A stretch of DNA of 57,792 nt from Atopobiaceae bacterium. GTDB taxonomy: Bacteria > Actinomycetota > Coriobacteriia > Coriobacteriales > Atopobiaceae. The stretch covers positions 90,302-148,093 of the forward strand of contig JAFWKQ010000034.1 in the NCBI GenBank assembly GCA_017545665.1, written 5' to 3'. Below are positions 26,315 through 33,617 of this stretch, piece after piece (position 1 is the first letter of the stretch; every line of letters starts with the position of its first letter). Under the pieces are notes generated by a model. It worked only from the letters and a program-made list of their open reading frames with translations, was not told where the DNA came from and searched no databases. The position numbers and the translations under genes were made by a program.

Positions 26315-29109
26315 GCCATCCCTCGGTGCAACTCCTCGCCCTCGACGACGGGCTCGTCGTCCCAACCTCCGTAGAGGACGTCCAAAAGTGCGGCACGGCT
26401 CTCCTGCACCACGTTGCGACGCACCTTGAGGTTGGGCGTAAGCTCACCTGCCGCCACCGTAAGGGGCCGCGCCGCTACGATCCAGCGCTTGACCTGCTCG
26501 GGATGGGAGAGGTCTTCGTTCGCGCTTCGCACCTCCGCGTCGAGTCGCGCAAAGTCGCCCGCCGTGAAGTCCAGGTCGTCCTCCAGCCACAGCAATGCGC
26601 TCACGAAGGGCTTGGCATCCGCCACCACCATGGCTTCGCTCACGCCCGTCAGGCCCTTGAGCAGCACCTCGATCTTCTGCGGCGCGATGTTCTTTCCGTA
26701 CGACGTAACCATAATCTCCTTCTTGCGACCGCGAAGGATCAGGTTGCCTAGCGGCGAGAGCTCGCCCAGGTCGCCCGTGCAGAACCAGCCCTCATCATCC
26801 AGGGTGGGCTCGTCCACGCCGTCATAGACGCGCGTCACCTGGGGACCACGCACATACACCAGCCCCGCATCGTCCAGGCGCACCTGCGTGCTGGGCAACA
26901 GCTGGCCGACGCTTCCCAACTCGTTGGTGCCCAGGCGCGACAGCGTGATGAGCGGCGCCTCCGTTACCCCAAAGGCGTTGTGGATCTCTATGCCTAGGCT
27001 GCGGAACGACTCCAGGAGCTCCAGCGATATGGGCGCCGAGCCCACGATGAGCTGGCGGCACTTGTCGAGGCCTGCCTTGCGAAGCAGCACGTACCTCAAC
27101 GGAGGCGCGAGCACGCGCTTTACCAGGCCACTCTCTAGCCCGCTCCACCATGCGCCAACCGCGGTTCCAGCGAACTGGTTCCAAACCTTCTCGTAGAAGC
27201 GTGGCACCGAGAAGAAGATGCTCGGACGCACCTTGGGAAGCGCTTCCACGAGCTTGGAGAAGTCGTTGAGGTAGTAGAGCTGGATGTTGGCGAGGATGTA
27301 GTAGGGCGCGTATGCCACCAAGATGCCTTCCACCACGTGGCTCATGGGCAAGAACGAGAGGTAGCGCACCGTGTGCGAGGTGCGCGTACGCCAATCCAGC
27401 ACCGCCGGCATGGTTTCGGCCATCCAGCGCACCTGCTGCTGGTCGAAGACGACGCCCTTGGGAGTTCCCGTGGTACCGGAGGTGTAGCGGATGGTTTCCG
27501 TCTGGTCCAGGGACACGTAGGGCTGCTCGCGCATCGAGTGTCCGCACGACAAAAAGGCGTCCCAGCTCTGTATGCCCGGCCGAAGGTCCACCCTGTTGGA
27601 CATGCTCACCACGCGCACGCCAAGGCTCGAGATGTCCAGGGAGTCGAGCATACGGTCGGTACCCACGAACAGCAGCGTTGCCGCACTTGTCTTCGTGAGC
27701 TCGCATACGTCCTGCACCGATGAGGTGTAGTAGATAGGAACGTTTATGGCCCCCAACAGACCGATGGCCGCGTCGAGCGTAAAGTAGCGCACCGAGTTGA
27801 CGCCCAGCGTCGCCACGCGCGTGCCACGGCCGACGCCGTACGCGGCAAGGGCGCTGGCCACGCGCAGGATTTGTACCCGCGCCTCGTCTCCGCTCGTCCT
27901 CGTGATGCCATCCGCGCCCACGTCAAAGTACTCGATGCTGGTAGAGCGACCGGGACGGAGCCGCATGAGCATCTGCTCGAACACGGTGCGATCCGTGTAG
28001 TTTAGGAAACCCCTGCGTGTGGCGTATGCCAGCAGGTTTGGCAGGAAGTCGCGCCAGTCGGGAAAGGGCATCGTAGCGACTTCTCGGGCGTTCGCCACCT
28101 CGTAGCTGCGGTTCTCGGTGAAGTACGGGGCGAGCGCTGCCATGTTGCGCAGCAGTCCCTTCGTCTTGGCACCCGGCAGCAGGTTGCGCGCGCGTCCGAG
28201 GGCGGAAATCCCTGAGGCCGGCAGGTAAATCGGCTTGGGAAGGCTCACGCCAAGGTGCTCCTTCACCCACGCGCGGACGGCACTCACGAGTTCGCCCAGC
28301 GTCGCGAGCTCCTCCGTGCGCCCGCAGGCGTTGAGGACGCAGGAGCCGTAGGTCTTGTCCATGCTTGCGGCGCCAACGCACACCCTAGCGACAAAATCTA
28401 CCGGCACCATGTTTATGCGCAAGTTCGGCGAGGCCGGAATCACGCGCAGGTTGCCCCGCATGTACAGCTTGAGTGGGTAGTAGAGGGTGTTGAAGGTTGT
28501 GACGAATCCCGTGCGGGAGTCGCCCACGATCTGGGCGGGACGCACGATAGCATAGGGAACCTCTCCCTCAAGGGTGCTTACGAGCAGCTCCGCCTCGTGC
28601 TTGGTCTTCTCATAGAGGCTGTTGTAGCTCTCGTCGGCAAAGAGGCGTTCGGGCACGCGGCCCTCGTAGGTGCCTGCGACGTAGGTCGTCGAAACGTGCA
28701 CGAAGCGGTTGAGCCCACTCTCGGCCCTTGCCCGTCGGGCGAACTCCAGCATGTGACTGGTGCCGAGCACGTTGGCGTTCCACAGGCGCTCGGCACTTTG
28801 GGTTACGCCCACCTCTGCAGCGGCGTGGATTACGACGGTTGCGTCTTTGGCGAGCTTTGCGTAGCGGGCTGGCTCTATGGCGAGCAGGTCCTTCTCGATG
28901 TCTGCCGCCACGGGCTGTATGCGCGTGCCCAGGGCATCGCGAAGGTGGGGCCGCTCGAACCAGAGGGCCTCGAGGCGCTGGTAAGGTGAGCGAGTCTGCT
29001 TGGGACGTACCAACGCCACGATATGGGCGTCCGTGGTTCGTATGAGTTCCTCGGCAATGGCCGAGCCCAAGAAGCCGGTTGCACCGGATAATACGACTAC
29101 GTCACCCAT
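26311..29109 (-). CDS. Fusion of NAD-dependent reductase (SDR) and long-chain acyl-CoA synthetase
   Basis: 932 residues, start preceded by AGAGGAGG. Residues 1 to about 370 are an extended SDR of the fatty-acyl or thioester reductase type: GATGFLG at 9-15, STTYVAGT and the catalytic YEKTK near 165. Residues about 390-920 are an AMP-forming ligase: YTSGTTGTPKGV near 543, FGVTEAP and WFCTGDLGEL near 775. The order is the reverse of carboxylic acid reductases and no carrier domain is visible between the parts. It could activate a fatty acid and reduce it, or correspond to an OleC/OleD-like pair in lipid or olefin synthesis. First gene of the operon. Confidence 0.83.
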   Translation of the reverse strand: MGDVVVLSGATGFLGSAIAEELIRTTDAHIVALVRPKQTRSPYQRLEALWFERPHLRDALGTRIQPVAADIEKDLLAIEPARYAKLAKDATVVIHAAAEVGVTQSAERLWNANVLGTSHMLEFARRARAESGLNRFVHVSTTYVAGTYEGRVPERLFADESYNSLYEKTKHEAELLVSTLEGEVPYAIVRPAQIVGDSRTGFVTTFNTLYYPLKLYMRGNLRVIPASPNLRINMVPVDFVARVCVGAASMDKTYGSCVLNACGRTEELATLGELVSAVRAWVKEHLGVSLPKPIYLPASGISALGRARNLLPGAKTKGLLRNMAALAPYFTENRSYEVANAREVATMPFPDWRDFLPNLLAYATRRGFLNYTDRTVFEQMLMRLRPGRSTSIEYFDVGADGITRTSGDEARVQILRVASALAAYGVGRGTRVATLGVNSVRYFTLDAAIGLLGAINVPIYYTSSVQDVCELTKTSAATLLFVGTDRMLDSLDISSLGVRVVSMSNRVDLRPGIQSWDAFLSCGHSMREQPYVSLDQTETIRYTSGTTGTPKGVVFDQQQVRWMAETMPAVLDWRTRTSHTVRYLSFLPMSHVVEGILVAYAPYYILANIQLYYLNDFSKLVEALPKVRPSIFFSVPRFYEKVWNQFAGTAVGAWWSGLESGLVKRVLAPPLRYVLLRKAGLDKCRQLIVGSAPISLELLESFRSLGIEIHNAFGVTEAPLITLSRLGTNELGSVGQLLPSTQVRLDDAGLVYVRGPQVTRVYDGVDEPTLDDEGWFCTGDLGELSPLGNLILRGRKKEIMVTSYGKNIAPQKIEVLLKGLTGVSEAMVVADAKPFVSALLWLEDDLDFTAGDFARLDAEVRSANEDLSHPEQVKRWIVAARPLTVAAGELTPNLKVRRNVVQESRAALLDVLYGGWDDEPVVEGEELHRGMA

Positions 29110-29225
29110 GCGTGCCTCCTCTACGCTATTATCATGCTCAAATTGTATACCAATGCATTGGCGGGCCGAGCCACAGGACGTACCGGAACCGCTGGCCGTG
29201 GCCTACCTGCTTGTCGCTTTGCGTG

Positions 29226-29340
29226 AAGTCTGTAGCCCGGCCCGCAAAGTCTGTAGCCCGGCCCGCAAAGTCTGTAGCACGGCCCGCAAAGTCTGTAGCA
29301 CGGCCCGCAAAGTCTGTAGCACGGCCCGCAAAGTCTGTAG
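29226..29340. repeat. Six-copy tandem array of a 21-bp repeat (orientation 1)
   Basis: The core GCAAAGTCTGTAGC recurs at exact 21-bp steps (AAGTCTGTAG at 29226, 29247, 29268, 29289, 29310, 29331), separated by CCGGCCC or ACGGCCC. The units are contiguous, without spacers, so this is not a CRISPR array. It faces an inverted array of the same core and the same copy number at 29409-29530. Confidence 0.95.
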
Positions 29341-29408
29341 CTTTTTGACAGTAATTAGAAACTGACAAGCCTCTGACCTGCTGTTTTGCAATTTTTATCG
29401 TCTCAGAT

Positions 29409-29530
29409 CTACAGACTTTGCTCGAGGGGGTACAGATTTTGCGCGGGGGATTACAGACTTTGCGGAGTGCGCTACAGACTTTGCGTGGGGGATTACAGAC
29501 TTTGCGCGAGGGAGTACAGACTTTGCGCGG
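29409..29530. repeat. Six-copy tandem array of the same core, inverted (orientation 2)
   Basis: TACAGACTTTGC-type cores begin at 29410, 29431, 29452, 29473, 29494 and 29515, again at exact 21-bp steps. The inter-core bases (GCGCGGGGGAT type) differ from the first array. The array ends at the stop of nrdG. The AT-rich 68 bp between the arrays holds no gene. An exact 21-bp step, two helical turns, would put all cores on one face of the DNA. Confidence 0.95.
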
Positions 29531-29544
29531 CGAATGATCGATCG

Positions 29545-30222
29545 TTATGCGCGACGGAATTCGTAGCTCTCGAAAAGCGCCGGCAGATCCGCAGGAACGT
29601 CCGAGGGGTACACCGTCTTCTGGGCCAGCTCGCCCGTCGTGCCCTCGTGCCTATACGCCTGCACGGCCCACGTTCGCACACCACGAGCCGCAAGGTAGCG
29701 AGCAATACTCGAAACATCCTCCACGCTCAACAAGTCGGGGTGCCACGTAGTGCGCGTCTCCAGCTCCACCCCAGCCGCGAGTACCAACTCAAGGCTTCTG
29801 CGCGCGAGCTCCCCCGCACCCTCAACGCCACAGACGCGCCCATAAGATTCCCAAGGCGCCTTTATGTCGAGTCCCACCCAGTCCACGAACGGCAGCACCT
29901 CACGAAGCCGATCGGGATAGGCGCCGCACGTATGGAGCCCCACCAAAAAGCCCATCTTACGCGCAAACCTCGCCGCCTCGACGACGCCTTCCTGCGCAAG
30001 CGGCTCTCCCCCACTCAGCACCACGCCGTCCAGCAGCCCCTTGCGTTGCTCCAAAAACGCAAACAGGTCGGCATCCGTGAGGGAAGCCGACCTGGCACTC
30101 TGCAATTCATGGTTCTGGCAATACGGACAAGCCCACGGGCAGCCCGCCAAAAAGGCGACGCACGCGAGCTTCCCCGGCCAATCGACCGTAGAGAAAGGCG
30201 TTATGCCCGCTATGCGCAGCAT
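29545..30222 (-). CDS. nrdG: Anaerobic ribonucleotide reductase activating protein (radical SAM)
   Basis: 225 residues, start with GGAG upstream and overlapping the preceding small gene by 13 bp. The radical-SAM cysteines are CPWACPYC (CxxxCxxC) at about residues 28-35, followed by GVVLSGGEP, the SAM-binding glycine-rich segment. The opening RIAGITPFSTVDWPGKLACVAFLAGC is typical of NrdG. It generates the glycyl radical on the NrdD C-terminal domain, coded by the immediately upstream small gene. Confidence 0.93.
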   Translation of the reverse strand: MLRIAGITPFSTVDWPGKLACVAFLAGCPWACPYCQNHELQSARSASLTDADLFAFLEQRKGLLDGVVLSGGEPLAQEGVVEAARFARKMGFLVGLHTCGAYPDRLREVLPFVDWVGLDIKAPWESYGRVCGVEGAGELARRSLELVLAAGVELETRTTWHPDLLSVEDVSSIARYLAARGVRTWAVQAYRHEGTTGELAQKTVYPSDVPADLPALFESYEFRRA

Positions 30223-30407
30223 GCACCGGGCTCCACGAACTCAACGCGCTCGTGGAATTCGCCCTTCTTACCCGTGTTGTAGAACGAGACGGGACGATAG
30301 TATCCCATCACGCGCGTCCACACCTCGCAAGGCTGACGCTCGTCGTTGGAAAGCTTCACACCGTCCACGACCACACCCGTGCTCGTAAGCTCTTCCCTGT
30401 TAACCAT
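30210..30407 (-). CDS. Stand-alone NrdD C-terminal glycyl-radical domain
   Basis: 65 residues from the ATG at 30407 (AGGAGATAGGAAC upstream). CEVWTRVMGYYRPVSFYNTGKKGEF corresponds to the extreme C-terminus of class III ribonucleotide reductase; the RVMGY stretch carries the glycine that becomes the radical. In most NrdD proteins this segment is part of the large subunit. Here the large subunit ends 116 bp upstream in a different frame, and this gene has its own ribosome-binding site and its own NrdR-box-like pair. It therefore looks like a deliberate split rather than a fresh frameshift. It overlaps nrdG. Confidence 0.8.
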   Translation of the reverse strand: MVNREELTSTGVVVDGVKLSNDERQPCEVWTRVMGYYRPVSFYNTGKKGEFHERVEFVEPGACCA

Positions 30408-30416
30408 GTTCCTATC

Positions 30417-30463
30417 TCCTCCTATATTGTGGATATCTATTATACACATACAACATCTTGTGT
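30417..30463 (-). promoter_or_regulatory. Paired NrdR-box-like sites before the small NrdD-C gene
   Basis: ATACAACATCTTGTGT (30448-30463) agrees at 13 of 16 positions with an idealised NrdR box ACACAATATATTGTGT. A weaker box, ending TATATTGTGG (30417-30432), lies 31 bp away centre to centre, the spacing usual for NrdR pairs. They stand just upstream of the start codon at 30407. The match was made by eye. Confidence 0.5.
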
Positions 30464-30523
30464 CTAGTGGAATTCTTGCACTAGCGAAGACAAACAACGG
30501 GGTATCCCCATCCCTTGGCGACC

Positions 30524-32530
30524 CTAGCCCTTCGCACGCTTGGCCGCAGCCAGCTCCTCATCGCAGATCGGGCAGTATGCATGCTCACCCGCAATGTAGC
30601 CATGCTTGGGGCAAATGGAGAAGGTAGGCGTAACCGTAATGTAGGGCAACCGATAATTCTCCAGCGAGCGCTTTACCAGCTGCTTGCACGCCTGCGCACT
30701 CGAGACGCGCTCCCCCAAATACAGGTGCAGCACGGTGCCGCCCGTATACTTCTTCTGCAGCTCCTCCTGCTCGGCAAGCGCCTGGAACGGATCGGCCGTG
30801 TATCCCACCGGAAGCTGGGAGGAGTTCGTGTAGTATGGCTCGTCCGGCGTGCCCGCCTGAAGAATACCCTCGTAGCGCTTGAGGTCCTCGCGCGCAAAGC
30901 GATAGGTGGTGCCCTCCGCAGGCGTGGCCTCCAGGTTGTACATGTGCCCTGTCTCCTCCTGGAACTCCACCATCTTCTGCCGTACGCGGTCGAGCGCACG
31001 AACGGCAAGCTCGTGCCCTTCGGGCGTCGTAATGTCGTAGGCATCGCCGCTAAAGTTGCGAATCATCTCGTTTATACCATTGACGCCAATCGTGGAGAAG
31101 TGATTGCGCAGCGTGCCCAAATAGCGCTTGGTGTACGGGAACAATCCGGCATCCATAAGCCGCTGGATCTCCTTGCGCTTGAGCTCAAGCGACACCTTTG
31201 CGAGCACCAGCAGGTAGTCCAGCTCCTCGAACAGCTCCTCCTCGTTGCCCGGGTGCTTGTAGCCCAGACGCGCCATGTTTATGGTAACCACGCCAATGGA
31301 ACCGGTTTGCTCCGCAGAGCCAAACAGGCCGTTGCCACGCTTGAGCAGCTCGCGCAGGTCTAGCTGCAGACGACAGCACATGGAGCGCACCATGTTTGGC
31401 TCCAAGTCGGAGTTAACGAAGTTCTGGAAATAGGGCAGGCCGTACTTGGCCGTCATCTCGAACATGAGGTCCGCATTGGCGGAATCCCACGGGAAGTCCT
31501 TGGTGATGTTGTAGGTGGGAATGGGGAAGGTGAATACGCGACCGTGCTGGTCGCCCTCAGTCATAACCTCGATAAAGGCACGATTGATCATGTCCATCTC
31601 TTCTTGCAGGTCGCCATAGGTAAAGTCCACGGGCTCCCCGCCAACCAGTGGCACCTGGTCGCGAATATCTTCCGGACACGTCCAATCGAAGGTAAGGTTA
31701 GAGAAGGGCGTCTGCGTGCCCCAGCGGCTGGGCACGTTCATGTTGTACACGAATCCCTGCATCTCCTGCTTTACCTGCTCATAACTGAGGTTGTCTACGC
31801 GCACAAAGGGCGCAAGATAGGTATCGGTGGAGCTAAACGCCTGTGCGCCGGCCCATTCGTTCTGCAGGGTACCAAGGAAGTTTACCATCTGCCCCATGGC
31901 AGCCGAGAGGTGCTTGGGAGGTGCGGACTCCACCTTGTTGGCAACGCCGTTGAACCCCTCGTTGAGCAGGGTCCGCAGGCTCCAGCCTGCGCAATAGCCC
32001 GAAAGCATGTCCAAGTCGTGTATGTGCACGGCGCCCGAACGATGCGCCTCCCCCACCGCGGGAGGATACACGTGGCTGAGCCAATAGTTGGCAATCACCT
32101 TTCCCGACACGTTGAGGATGAGGCCGCCAAGCGAGTAGCCCTGATTCGCGTTGGCGTTCACGCGCCAGTCCGCACGGCTCAGATACTCGTTCACTGAGCT
32201 CGTAACGTCGATGTACGTCTCGCGGTCGCGACGCGTCTGGTTGCGCTTCTCGCGATACACGATGTAGGCGCGCGCCGTGTTGAAGTGGTTTGCCGAAATG
32301 AGCGTCTGCTCCACGATGTCTTGGATTTCCTCAACCGTGGGAGAGGCGCCATTAAAGCGGTGCGCGATGACCTTGCATACTTGCCCAGAGAGGATAACGG
32401 CCTCCTCGGGTCCAAACTCGCCCGTTGCGCCACCGGCGCTCTCGATGGCGGCGGTAATCTTAGACTGCTTAAAGCTGGTAAGGGTTCCGTCCCTTTTAAT
32501 AATAGACGTGGGATACGCAATGGGCGACAT
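30524..32530 (-). CDS. nrdD: Anaerobic (class III) ribonucleoside-triphosphate reductase large subunit, lacking the glycyl-radical tail
   Basis: 668 residues, start with GAGGAGGAG upstream. N-terminal ATP-cone (SIIKRDGTLTSFKQSKITAAIES), a ten-stranded barrel with active-site-region cysteines (SGYCAGWSL and RSMCCRLQLDL), and a zinc site CPKHGYIAGEHAYCPIC near the end. It stops soon after the zinc site, exactly where the glycyl-radical segment should follow; that segment is coded separately at 30210-30407. It reduces NTPs to dNTPs without oxygen. Presumably regulated by NrdR through the sites at 32558-32605. Confidence 0.92.
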   Translation of the reverse strand: MSPIAYPTSIIKRDGTLTSFKQSKITAAIESAGGATGEFGPEEAVILSGQVCKVIAHRFNGASPTVEEIQDIVEQTLISANHFNTARAYIVYREKRNQTRRDRETYIDVTSSVNEYLSRADWRVNANANQGYSLGGLILNVSGKVIANYWLSHVYPPAVGEAHRSGAVHIHDLDMLSGYCAGWSLRTLLNEGFNGVANKVESAPPKHLSAAMGQMVNFLGTLQNEWAGAQAFSSTDTYLAPFVRVDNLSYEQVKQEMQGFVYNMNVPSRWGTQTPFSNLTFDWTCPEDIRDQVPLVGGEPVDFTYGDLQEEMDMINRAFIEVMTEGDQHGRVFTFPIPTYNITKDFPWDSANADLMFEMTAKYGLPYFQNFVNSDLEPNMVRSMCCRLQLDLRELLKRGNGLFGSAEQTGSIGVVTINMARLGYKHPGNEEELFEELDYLLVLAKVSLELKRKEIQRLMDAGLFPYTKRYLGTLRNHFSTIGVNGINEMIRNFSGDAYDITTPEGHELAVRALDRVRQKMVEFQEETGHMYNLEATPAEGTTYRFAREDLKRYEGILQAGTPDEPYYTNSSQLPVGYTADPFQALAEQEELQKKYTGGTVLHLYLGERVSSAQACKQLVKRSLENYRLPYITVTPTFSICPKHGYIAGEHAYCPICDEELAAAKRAKG

Positions 32531-32557
32531 GCTCTCCTCCTCAAATAATGTGAGTCA

Positions 32558-32605
32558 CCACAATACCTTGTATCTTCATCTACATCAAGACCCAAGATAC
32601 TGGGC
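32558..32605 (-). promoter_or_regulatory. Paired NrdR-box-like sites upstream of nrdD
   Basis: CCACAATACCTTGTAT (32558-32573) and ACCCAAGATACTGGGC (32590-32605), both imperfect palindromes close to the NrdR consensus, with centres 32 bp apart. They lie 28-75 bp upstream of the nrdD start. The rest of the 32531-32836 gap shows no gene. Confidence 0.5.
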
Positions 32606-32836
32606 ATAAAAGTCTCCTTACTTCCAACTACCTCTACGCTGTCGGTAACGTAGATGCTAGCGGAAGCAGTGGACACGAATTCAATCTCGGAATGGCTCGT
32701 TTTGTCTTCGGCGCAACGGCTCTAGATAATAGATGAAATCGCGGTGGTAATCTAGCTCAATAATCATCCGTTTTTCGTCATTACCTGCAGCGCTTTAGCT
32801 GATGCCCCAGCGCTAGCGCAGACAAGATCTTGCAGC

Positions 32837-33475
32837 TCACGCCATCCAAAAACGCGAGGGCGCATCCGCAAACTCCACCGGACCGCCAGCGCGCGTGCAC
32901 ACACAGATTGCATGCCCCGGCCGCTCGGACTCACAGAATTCCACGCCTTCCTCGGGCGACGCGCCTGGCATCGCCTCGAACGACAGCGCGTCCTTAGAGA
33001 GGCCGGTGCCCAGAAGCTTGAGGTAGCTCTCCTTGCGCGCCCACAGGCGCGTGAAGGCCCAGTCGGTATCGTCTTGCGCGGCAATCCAGCGCTGCTCGGC
33101 CGCGGTATAGCAGATCCTCGCTATTCCCGCGTCGTTGGCATGCAGCTCCTGCACGTCTGCTCCCACGCTCTCGTCTGACACCGCGCAAAGGGCAATCGTT
33201 CCGCTGTGAGAAAGGTTGAAGTGCACATTCGCCTCGCGCGCCAGCTTGGGCTTCCCATGCGGGCCCAACGCCAACTCAAGATCTGTGACGCCCGCCCTTC
33301 CAAGTGTCCAAGCACACAACAAACCGGCCCCCAGGCTCAGCCTACGGTCCTTGCCAAACCTCAGACGCTCCACCTTGCCCTTTCGCTCCTCCCACGGGAG
33401 CGCCTCCATGCCAGCACGAAAGAGCTCGTCGTCCTCAAGCTCCTCCACGTCATAGCTCCAGCAAATCACGTCCAT
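32837..33475 (-). CDS. Sfp-type 4'-phosphopantetheinyl transferase
   Basis: 212 residues from the ATG at 33475 (AGGAAGGG upstream). Diagnostic motifs: FNLSHSGTIALCAV, VGADVQ (metal-binding Asp) and LWARKESYLKLLG (WxxKESxxK). It transfers phosphopantetheine from CoA to a carrier protein. The window contains no clear carrier domain; possible clients are a carrier serving the reductase/synthetase operon at 26311-29109 or the primary fatty-acid carrier protein elsewhere. Confidence 0.9.
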   Translation of the reverse strand: MDVICWSYDVEELEDDELFRAGMEALPWEERKGKVERLRFGKDRRLSLGAGLLCAWTLGRAGVTDLELALGPHGKPKLAREANVHFNLSHSGTIALCAVSDESVGADVQELHANDAGIARICYTAAEQRWIAAQDDTDWAFTRLWARKESYLKLLGTGLSKDALSFEAMPGASPEEGVEFCESERPGHAICVCTRAGGPVEFADAPSRFWMA

Positions 33476-33525
33476 GGCAGCCCTTCCTAAGAACGCAATA
33501 GGGTCACGCACAATATAGCGCACGA

Positions 33526-33600
33526 AACCCCAAATTGGAGGCAGGCCCCAAGTTAAGGTTATGCGAAACCTCAACTTGGGGCCTGCCCCAATTTAGGGTT
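33526..33600. terminator. Long palindrome (CTCAACTTGGGGCCTG family)
   Basis: A 75-bp imperfect inverted repeat: AACCC-AAATTG-GCAGGCCCCAAGTT-AGGTT paired with its complement around ATGCG. It lies between the phosphopantetheinyl transferase start and the stop of the flavoprotein. Likely a terminator-type dispersed repeat. Confidence 0.65.
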
Positions 33601-33617
33601 GGTCAACACTCAGTCGA

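Noticed and set aside
29226..29530. CRISPR array
   Set aside because: The 21-bp units are contiguous with no unique spacers, the two halves are inverted to each other, and no cas gene is nearby.
30210..30523. Simple frameshift or sequencing error separating NrdD from its C-terminus
   Set aside because: The two parts are 116 bp apart, the small gene has its own Shine-Dalgarno and ATG, and NrdR-like sites lie between, so one base change would not rejoin them. An error cannot be fully excluded without reads.
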